Of a stretch of DNA of 64,000 bases, positions 10,682-19,364 are shown piece by piece. Within the stretch, counting starts at the first letter, position 1; each line of letters begins with the position of its first letter. Source of the DNA: Euphorbia lathyris (taxonomy: Eukaryota; Streptophyta; Magnoliopsida; Malpighiales; Euphorbiaceae); the NCBI RefSeq assembly GCF_963576675.1, contig NC_088916.1, positions 80,307,501-80,371,500 of the forward strand, in the 5' to 3' direction. The position numbers were made by a program, and so were the translations under genes. Under the pieces are notes generated by a model, which did not search any database, was not told the origin of the DNA, and was given only the letters and a program-made list of their open reading frames with translations.

Positions 10682-13018
10682 ATGCATTTAAAGGAAAGAA
10701 GAGGGAGGAGAATTTTGGAGCCTTTCTCACTCTAAACATTTTTAAAGAGAGAAAGTGATTTTTTTTGAGAAAAATATTTTTTTTCTCAAAAATTCTGAAT
10801 TTCCCAAAGTTAAATTTTTACTAAAAAACACAAAAAACCGGAAAATCACGACTCGTGGAACCAATCGGCTTCGACTGTCAGATACCGAACTTGAGGTATT
10901 ATCCGAGGACTAGACTCGTTTTATTTTATTTAATTTATTTCTTTATTTATTTTTATGTTATTATTTTATTTATTTTATCATTTATTTATTTATCACGTTT
11001 TATTTAATTTTTCGTATTTATTTAATTCCCGTCTCGTGTTGAATAAAATTCGGTTTTGCTTTAAAATAAAAAACCTCGTTTTGATATCCCAATACGAACC
11101 GTGATCCGATAAAAAGGTAGTTCGGGTGTTAGAAACGTTGTAATTATAAGTTTGAATTTAAAAGAATTTCCGAATAAGGTTTTAAAATAAAAACGTTGTT
11201 TTAGGAATTTCCATTATTGACTATGATCCATTTTTGGTAGTTCGGAAATCCAAACCGATTGAATTAGACTTAATTTAAAGCTTTTGAATAAATCTGGAAA
11301 CAATTGGAGTGCTGCTGTAATTTACCATTTCTGTCACTAATTGCTGTTTACCGACGGATTTTCCGTCGGTAAATCTGCTGGAATGTAAAAAATGCTGTTT
11401 TGGTCCCTCTTTCTTAACTTTTAAGCTTTTAATCCTTCATATGTATATGTATAGTTATGTAATATATATTTTCAAATTATTTTAGAAATTTAGTATATAT
11501 AATTATTTAGGATGTTTGTATATCATTTTTTATTCCATTTTTAAATATAAATATATGTATATATATATTTTCTTTTTCATTCCTTTTGGGTTATATTGGA
11601 TTTTATTTTAAATGTTATTTACTTGAGCATTTTGGAGATAATTAGTAGATATTTTGAGGATAATGGGTATTATTTTGATAGTTAAACTACATTATGTATA
11701 TGTATACATATAGTTTTTGGGGATATTTGGGCTATATTAGTTATCATTAAATAAAATTATTTTGGGTGATAAATGTCATTTTCTTATTTATGAGTTTTAT
11801 TTACTATTTTCACATATTTAAAGTATAAATGTATTATATTTAGTATTTTCATATATGTATTATATAGTCTCTTTTCATTAACTTTTATTTCATGTTCCCT
11901 TTTTTATTTAAAATGTATATATATATCTATATTATTTTCTTTATTGTTTTGGACCATTTATGGGTCCATATTTCAAATGGGCTTTACTTGGGAGTGACTT
12001 GTGATTCAATGGTTTATTGTTTTAATTATGACAAGTAAAGATTCATTAAAGAAAAGGGAAAATTAAATCACAAAAAGAGTTTTTAATTTAATCATTTAAA
12101 CTAATGAATTTTTAGAGGTTCCTAATGTAAATAAATAGTGTTTTCTTGACATTTCAAATCGTTTCTCAAAACATCACGCTTTAAAACCTTAGTCCGTTCC
12201 AACGACGGATTAAGCGAGCCTTGTAATTAAAATCGTTTTCATTGTAAATAATAAAGTTTTGAATCGTTTTCTTAAATGATTTGTACAAAATAAAATTGAC
12301 TTGTATGTTTAACCACGTTTTCTTATTAAAGGTTTTTACCTTAACGTTTTCAAACACTTGAGTCGTTTCAACGGCGATTCAGGCGGACTTCATCAAACGG
12401 GGTTTTGAAACGTACCTAAATCGTTTCAACGGCGATTAAGGTACAAACCATGTAAATAAACTCGTTTTGGGGAAATGAGTTAGTATAGAATTGACACGCA
12501 ACACGACATGTAAATCCCGTGGTAAATAAACCACTTCTTTCTTCCTCCCCTCTCTTTGTATGTATATCAAATTAATGTAAATGGGTGATTCTTTACTAAA
12601 GTGGCTTTTCAATAATATATGCTCAAAACGGTTTCCAAAAAGAGAAAGAAAAGGTTTCAAATGAATTTTAAACTTAAAGAAGTATACGATTAGTCCGTTG
12701 TCGCCTAACATGCTGAGTAGGAGGCCGGTGGTTCATAACCGGGCGATGTCGGGGTGCCTAGTAGCCTTTCCCCGGAAAGGAGCTAGCCTTCTCGGCTCGT
12801 ACCTAAGTTTCCCGAACCCACACCGGTCTCCCGCAAGGGATCAGTGTTCATTTTCCCATTCGTGGGTGGCGACTCTTCCATATCTCCGAGCTCCGGTCCT
12901 ACCGAGCAGCTTGATTCCACGATTGGTTGCTTTCGGCGCCAATCACCGCTTACGTCGCCATGAGGTGTCCACCCCCGGTCCGCCCGGGAGATTAGGCCGC
13001 AGCACCTCGTCTAACAAG

Positions 13019-13036
13019 TGGTGACTCTGCTGGGGA
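13019..13036 (+). promoter_or_regulatory. Tat element primer-binding site
   Basis: TGGTGACTCTGCTGGGGA follows the LTR end (…CTAACA) by 2 bp. It closely matches the TGGCGACTCTGCTGGGGA-type sites of Tat/Ogre elements, usually assigned to tRNA-Arg; that tRNA assignment is from memory and not tested here. Confidence 0.75.
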
Positions 13037-14954
13037 AGAAATTTGATTCCGGAAGGCGTGTATTAAGCCCTTAACGGGGACGGATCGTTTTACTTCTTTT
13101 CATATGCATTTATGTGCATTATTGCAAACCCTTTGGGTAATTTCCACGAAACCTCTAGCGAGAGTCCATTCGTCGCTCGAAAGAGGCTAGTGTAAGTTCC
13201 CCCTTACAGTAAGGCGCCAAAGGGTCCCCATCCATTCGTTAGGGGCGAATTTGTGCGGTCCTGTGAGGTCCCGCGGTCAGCCGTGTCAGCATATAGTAGC
13301 CTTAGAAGTTTCCATAGGATCACCCGTTACTATTTTTGATGTGATAAATGAATCAGTTCGTGTTTTCAAACCGCCATGATACGTGTCTAATCCTAAAGTA
13401 TGTAAAGAAAATGAGACGATGCGTTAATATATACTCATGAATCGATATACTAATTACCCTAAAACATCGAAACGATTTGAACTAAAGACGACTTAGTTAT
13501 CTCGTATGAATGAACATGTGCGACCCGCCTTGTCCCTTTCGGTGTCCTGACGAAGGCACGTGTTCAGGAAATGTGTTATGACGTAAGCACGTATTAGTAT
13601 GAATCGGTTCGGTGTTAAGGATAGTTACATTTCGATACAAAAGACTATATTAACAGTAGCCGTTATTCACATTCTTTAGATAAATTGGGATAAAACGAGA
13701 TCACGATGAAACGAAAACGAAGAACATTTCTATCTTGAACGACCCTATCGTAACGTGAAAAGTTTCACACAAGTAGCCCGTCCCTTCCGAATAAAAGACG
13801 AGCTTTTACGTTATGCCTCGTGTCGTTCTTAAGAGAAATGGATGTGTCCGCAAAAGTGACTAAGAAAATAAAAGAAAAGAAAAATGAACTAAATGACCAA
13901 AATCATTCCGAGTCTATGATATATGTCAATCTCAAGAGTAGTTGAAGAAAATAAACCAATGCCGTTGAATACGTGTCTCGAACAAGTATATACCCCGTTT
14001 AAAACTTTGAAGCCGAATTAAGCCAAACCATATAATTGCGCCATATGGACGAGACTGCGGGTTTTGACTAACGACTCGATCATTTCAACCGTTACCAAAA
14101 CTGCAAGAAATATGGCCCGATATACGTGTTTGCTTAATTCGCGCCTAAAGGAAAGAGAACGGTGATATCCTCGCCTCGAATAAACATGCGATTCAACGAA
14201 ACGTTGATTTTCTATAACCACACTAAGGTGATATATCCCGTAGATCGGAAAGAATAAGAGATTGTTATTAGCCGAAAGAGTACCGTGCGCTCAAATAAGA
14301 CTCGCCGTCTTTTCGTGTAGCAAAATGAGCAAACGAATCCTCGACGCTAAGAACAAACACGTTACGCGATGAGTCCGTTCCCTAAAATAAAATCCAAAAG
14401 TGATTCCATCACTAAATAAACGCATGATTACGTCTCTCGATAGATCCAAAAAGATCCCGTTGTAATCCAAAAATCGAGACACGAATCCACGTGAATAAAA
14501 AGGGAACGAGTCATTTGCAATAACAAACGATTGGAATAGAAGAATAACTCGTACCACGTTTAAAAACCGAGATGTGCTCAAAGGGAGTCAAAACCCGAAT
14601 TAATGCGTCTCGCGAAAGGACAAAAGACGAGTTATTCTGAAAGGACAATCCAACTTGGTCGATTTCTTAGTCACTGAACGTGGATACGTCAAAAACGAAT
14701 TGTATTGTCTGATGGGTGATTTACTTTTCCGCAATAATCGACGGCATCACGCGTCCCCTGGACCGTAATGTGAGCCCAAAACCAAAATCCTAGAAAAGAG
14801 ACCTGGACCGACGAGTGTGTGGAGGAATAAGGGTGGAAGAGAGATGTTGTGATACGTGTAAATAGAACTAACGTTTGTTCTTCTTATCTTATAATCGTAA
14901 ATAAATAAACGCACACACCACGAATCATGCATATAAAATCATGCATACATACTA
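13037..14954 (+). other. Tat element untranslated leader
   Basis: About 1.9 kb between primer site and gag ATG without a substantial ORF on the plus strand. It is unusually CG-dinucleotide-rich for this window (many ACG, TCG, CGA words). Long leaders are normal for this lineage and would carry the packaging signal; none can be pointed to here. Confidence 0.6.
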
Positions 14955-17900
14955 ATGGATACTGTTCGCGCAGACGTCATCATTAAGCGGTTGTGGTTCC
15001 GCGAGAGTAATCGGCTTGTCAGACAGTTTGATCAGCTACGAGTAGACAATTCCGAATCGGTAGTTGTGGCTTCTGAATCATCTTCGTCTGGGTATACTCA
15101 GTCCTCCGTCAGTATGTCTGCGACCGATGAGAAAGTGGCTGAATTAGAAAATTCTATGAACAATATCAATGATCAGCTGGCCGCAATTTTGGCCCAGCTG
15201 GCTGAGCTAGCACTGAAGGACAACAAGAGTGGTAGTAAGCGTGCTGAGAATGAGGTGAACGATGGCCCTCGCTTTGGGAATGATGAGGATTATCAGGATT
15301 ATATCCGAAAACAGCTGGAAAAAGAGAAAGCTAAGGAAGAGGAATGGAAGCAACACATCACACAGGAGGTGCAGGACTTGCGCGGAGGAAGTTCCGGAAG
15401 TCAGGACTTTTATAACTTGAAGAATTGTTTATCGGCAACAGCTTTGCCTTTAAAATTTCGTCTCCCCGACATGAAAAAGTTCGATGGAACTGGAGATCCC
15501 ACCGCTCACATGAATCAGTATGTTGCTGTGATGAAGCACACGATCCTGACTGAGGATCAGGTCTTAGGGTTGTTTAACACCTACCTAGAGGGGGCTGCCC
15601 TCACATGGTTTCATGCATTGCCGATGGTCACGAAGAGGGATTGGAAGGAATTAGCAAAGTCATTCATCGCTCAGTATAGCTTCAATACCATGCTGGAGGT
15701 CACTTTGAAGGAGCTAGATAGCACTAAGCAACAGGCTGGAGAATCTTTTTCCGATTTTGTGAAAAGATGGAGGGCTAAGGCCACGGTCATGAAACAGAAG
15801 CCGCTTGAGCAAGATCAGATCCGAATGGTGGTTGGCAACACATTGCCATATATCAAGAATGAGTTGCGGTATATGTCGTTTACCGATTTCAATCAGATGT
15901 ATAGTTGTGCTTTGACAGTTGAGGGGGATGGAGAGCCAAAGAAAGCCTATACCAAATGGACGAAGTCTGGATATGGTGCCGGAGGACCAAGTGCGAGTAC
16001 AGAGTCCGCTGCAGTGAAAGTGTTTGATCTTAATGCTATCGAAAAGAGGCAGTTCGCCAAATTTGATCAGACCTACGCAAAAGTTTTCGAACGATTGCAG
16101 AAAAAGGGATTGTTGAAAGCCCTTACCCCTTATAATAAAGCTCCACCTACTCCTCAGATACAGGCTAGAGGGTATTGTGAGTTCCACAGCAGTTATGGGC
16201 ATACAATTGAGAATTGTGAGAGGCTGAAACACGAAATCCAAGATTTAATCGAGGAGGAAAAGATAGATGATCCTTCGTCAGCAAACCCTTCCACTAGGAG
16301 TAATCCATTGCCTAATCATAGGGTGAGCATGATCGGAGTTGGTTTGACAGAATGCGTAGTGATGGAATCCTTCGAGGAGAACGTAGAGGAGTTGCTGGAT
16401 TCCGACGAAAGGAACAATGTAGGAAATGGTCTATATGTGTCCTTCCTTGGCGAGGAACAAGAGGATGAACCGATGGGAGAGGGATTGGATGGTGGAGCAC
16501 TGTATGATGAAGATAGTGCTAAAGAGACCGGGGAAGGGTCGTCTCGGACTATTGTGCCAGAATTGGGTCTGTTTAGTGGTGGAGAAAACCCCGAGGTGCA
16601 CTTGCGTGAATATATGCGCGATATGTTTGTCGAATCCTTCGGGGTGGATGAGATTGCTCAGTGGTTTCACCATGCGCTGATAGGCGAGCCTTTGGAATGG
16701 TTCCACTCATTACCCGACTCTTGCAAGCATGATTGGGATCAATTATTAGATTTATTCTTAGAAAAGTACCAAAGAGCCGAGGACAGGGCCGCAGAGCGCT
16801 TCGCAATGCAGATTGGACCTATCAAGCGTCCGCTACCGAGGGTTAGCAAATATAATGGCAACAAGGACCCTATGGAGCACCTTCACTTCTACTTATCAGC
16901 CATGGCGCCCTTGGGTTTTAAAGAAGAAGAGATCACTAGCTTGTTTTGTAATTCGTTGATGGGTGAGTCGTTAATGTGGTACATGTCGTTGCCGATGTAT
17001 GTTAAGACCGATTGGGCGGCAATGATGAAAAGATTTATCAAGGAGTATACAGTATGGATGCTGGCAGAGCAAACCCCGGATTCCCCGTCTTACCAAACAC
17101 CTGATGCGGTGTTAGCGATGCCTAGGTATGGTGGATACCAGGATCCTGTTGAGCATGCAAGGTTATTCCGCAATCATATGTATGACGTCGGATTCCCGCA
17201 GTGTGAATTACATGAACATTTTCCGGAAACCTTAATGGGAGAAGCCTTGTTGTGGCATCAAGGCCTATCAGAGGAGGAAATGGGTCATTGGGTACCGCTC
17301 AGGAGTGCCTTTGTGGCAAGATATGAGATGTATGTTCCATGGACGGGATCCCTGGAGGATCTGGATAGGATCAGGCAGTTCCCCGAGGAACCATTTATGG
17401 ACTATGCTAGGAGGTGGAGGCACCGGTATGAGCAGTGTCACGAAACAATAAGCAATAAGGTGCAGCTTATGTGCATACAGAGAGGAGCTATTCCGTTGGC
17501 AGCTAGAAGGATGAGCAGAGTGTCCCTCCGAGATTACAATGATCTGATAGGTTGGGCTTTGTATGGATCGGCGGATCCTTTTTATTTGAATCCGAACGTT
17601 CCTCACATTATGGATTTAATGATTGTGGATATTTGGGAAAGTTCCTTGGACGAGGAAGATGCTAATCGGAGGATTCCTATCAATATTTGGGATGAATCGG
17701 ATGATGAGCCAGAAATCACCGTCATGACAAGATCAGGTCGGGTGGCCGAGGGAAAGGCACCTATGGTAGAGACTGAGATAGGGGAAGGGTCGGCTCCTAA
17801 GCCCGACGACCAAGTTCTCGAGCAGTTGAAGAAGACGCAAGCTAAATCCACGGTGTGGGAAGTTTTATGCCATTCCAAGTACCATCGTGAAAACCTGATG

Positions 17901-19364
17901 AAAGAGCTGCAGAATTTGGTTATTTCCACCGATACTGAGCCGGCAGCGCTAGTGGGAGCAATTATGGCCCGAAAGAAGGCTGAAATCACATTTACTGACA
18001 AGGATCTCCCAGAAGAGGGGAAGGCTCACAATAAGCCTTTGTATATCCGAGCGGAAATTAACGGAAAGAAGACTAGTTGCGTGATGGTCGATGATGGATC
18101 GGCCATTAACGTTTGTCCTTTGAAACTCTTGTCGAAGTTGGGAGTGGAGAGAGGAGACCTGACAGCCTCTGAAACTGTGATTAGAGCGTATGATGACAGC
18201 CGTAGGCACATTGAGGGAGTCTTCAAGGCCAAGTTGAAAGTAGGGCCGCATGAAGAAGAAACTGAGTTCACCGTGCTGGATATACCGGTAACCTTTGCTG
18301 TACTATTGGGACGCCCTTGGTTCCATAAGTTGGGAGGTGTGCCCTCCACGCTCCACCAAATGATTAAATTCCCCTTCGGGGAGGAGATAGTGACAATCAG
18401 AGCTGAGAAATTGAGCTCGGTGGCGGCATTGGGAATTGAGCCTCAACTTTTCTCCGGATTCCAAGTCTCCGGGATTTATGAGTCCAGCATGACCACCGAT
18501 GTGGTGAAGATGATGAAGGGAGGTTTCATCCCAAGAATGGGCTTAGGAGCACACCATCAGGGGTTGCTAGAATTTCCGGACTTTAAGAGTCAGAAAACCC
18601 GGAGGGGTTTGGGATATGAGCAGGGAGGTCCGTCCAACGTGAGTGGTGAAGGAAAAGTGGGCCTAAGGAAGTACTTCGTGAACGAGGGGCATGGAAAGGC
18701 GTATTCAGGGACCCCCGAGGCATGGACTAGCACAGAAGGAAAGATTCTGCCGGGGTTCGAAATCTTCAATGATATTGCCGACTGGGGCAAAGGAAAGGCG
18801 AGTTGCTTTGTCGAGGAGATTATGATGCTGGATTTAAATGTCGAGGAGCAGGTCATAACCATCGAAACAACTGCAGGAGCAGGAGATGAGCCTAGTACCT
18901 CCAAGGTTCATGAGGAGCCCGAGAACCTTGATGATGAAAATTGTATTACTGCTTTGTTTGAATCAGATGATGTAATCACCCATGCTATCAATGAAATGAA
19001 TTCTGATTTTGCTTACTTGCTGGATGTTGATCATGATCATTCCATGCATTCTCATTCATATAACATGCCTACATTTGAAATCAATGCAATAGAAATGTCA
19101 ACTTTCAATCTTGGTACGGATGAAAATCCTAAACTTATACAAATTGCTCAAGAATTAACTATTGAAGAGAGAAAAGAATTTGAGAGAATAATTAAAAAAT
19201 ACGTAATAGTGTTTGCTTGGACATACGAAGACATGCCTGGAATTGATCAATCTATCGTAACTCACCGCATTCCAACTTACCCCGAAGCAAAGCCCGTAAA
19301 GCAGAAGTTCCGACGTATGAGACCAGAATGGGCAGATAAGATCAGAGAGGAGGTGAAGAAGTAG
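14955..19364 (+). CDS. Tat Gag-protease polyprotein with four gag domains
   Basis: A 1469-residue ORF. Residues about 57-150 look coiled-coil (Glu/Lys/Gln-rich). A gag capsid-like domain lies at about 174-325 (KKFDGTGDPTAHM ... WFHALPMVTKRDWKEL). A zinc knuckle variant CEFHSSYGHTIENC is at 408-421. Three further copies of the gag core follow at about 538-606, 630-698 and 723-860, each with a D/N-P-x-x-H-x box and a W-x-x-(S/G)-L ... W-x-x-(L/M) box. Retropepsin is at about 1026-1135 (VMVDDGSAINVCPL, AVLLGRPWF) and a G-patch-like stretch at about 1189-1221 (GGFIPRMGLGAHHQG, GLGYEQGG). The last 60 residues are the start of RT. It ends at TAG 19362-19364, after which the same frame continues into RT, so gag-pol was one frame; Gln (CAG) to TAG is likely. 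Confidence 0.93.
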   Translation: MDTVRADVIIKRLWFRESNRLVRQFDQLRVDNSESVVVASESSSSGYTQSSVSMSATDEKVAELENSMNNINDQLAAILAQLAELALKDNKSGSKRAENEVNDGPRFGNDEDYQDYIRKQLEKEKAKEEEWKQHITQEVQDLRGGSSGSQDFYNLKNCLSATALPLKFRLPDMKKFDGTGDPTAHMNQYVAVMKHTILTEDQVLGLFNTYLEGAALTWFHALPMVTKRDWKELAKSFIAQYSFNTMLEVTLKELDSTKQQAGESFSDFVKRWRAKATVMKQKPLEQDQIRMVVGNTLPYIKNELRYMSFTDFNQMYSCALTVEGDGEPKKAYTKWTKSGYGAGGPSASTESAAVKVFDLNAIEKRQFAKFDQTYAKVFERLQKKGLLKALTPYNKAPPTPQIQARGYCEFHSSYGHTIENCERLKHEIQDLIEEEKIDDPSSANPSTRSNPLPNHRVSMIGVGLTECVVMESFEENVEELLDSDERNNVGNGLYVSFLGEEQEDEPMGEGLDGGALYDEDSAKETGEGSSRTIVPELGLFSGGENPEVHLREYMRDMFVESFGVDEIAQWFHHALIGEPLEWFHSLPDSCKHDWDQLLDLFLEKYQRAEDRAAERFAMQIGPIKRPLPRVSKYNGNKDPMEHLHFYLSAMAPLGFKEEEITSLFCNSLMGESLMWYMSLPMYVKTDWAAMMKRFIKEYTVWMLAEQTPDSPSYQTPDAVLAMPRYGGYQDPVEHARLFRNHMYDVGFPQCELHEHFPETLMGEALLWHQGLSEEEMGHWVPLRSAFVARYEMYVPWTGSLEDLDRIRQFPEEPFMDYARRWRHRYEQCHETISNKVQLMCIQRGAIPLAARRMSRVSLRDYNDLIGWALYGSADPFYLNPNVPHIMDLMIVDIWESSLDEEDANRRIPINIWDESDDEPEITVMTRSGRVAEGKAPMVETEIGEGSAPKPDDQVLEQLKKTQAKSTVWEVLCHSKYHRENLMKELQNLVISTDTEPAALVGAIMARKKAEITFTDKDLPEEGKAHNKPLYIRAEINGKKTSCVMVDDGSAINVCPLKLLSKLGVERGDLTASETVIRAYDDSRRHIEGVFKAKLKVGPHEEETEFTVLDIPVTFAVLLGRPWFHKLGGVPSTLHQMIKFPFGEEIVTIRAEKLSSVAALGIEPQLFSGFQVSGIYESSMTTDVVKMMKGGFIPRMGLGAHHQGLLEFPDFKSQKTRRGLGYEQGGPSNVSGEGKVGLRKYFVNEGHGKAYSGTPEAWTSTEGKILPGFEIFNDIADWGKGKASCFVEEIMMLDLNVEEQVITIETTAGAGDEPSTSKVHEEPENLDDENCITALFESDDVITHAINEMNSDFAYLLDVDHDHSMHSHSYNMPTFEINAIEMSTFNLGTDENPKLIQIAQELTIEERKEFERIIKKYVIVFAWTYEDMPGIDQSIVTHRIPTYPEAKPVKQKFRRMRPEWADKIREEVKK

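Larger units (their letters stand above)
9994..13016 (+). repeat. Tat element 5' LTR
   Basis: The LTR has three zones. The first (about 10100-10640) is GC- and CpG-rich and ends in an array of short palindromes. Then comes the TATA box CTATAAAAGG at 10661. The rest is AT-rich, containing a hairpin TTTACCGACGGA/TCCGTCGGTAAA at 11347-11373 and a more GC-rich last 300 bp. Length is 3023 bp against 2996 for the 3' LTR; one 22-bp palindrome unit accounts for most of the difference. ORFs predicted across the GC-rich part occur on both strands in overlapping frames and are taken as chance. Confidence 0.95.

Noticed and set aside
10068..10739. Long ORFs on both strands in the GC-rich LTR part (and copies at 26824-27645)
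   Set aside because: Several overlapping frames on both strands are open only because the sequence is GC-rich and palindromic; residues are Arg/Ala/Pro-rich without domains, and both copies lie in LTR U3 regions.
12698..13024. 108-aa ORF at the end of the 5' LTR
   Set aside because: Lies wholly in LTR sequence, is altered in the 3' LTR copy, and shows no domain.
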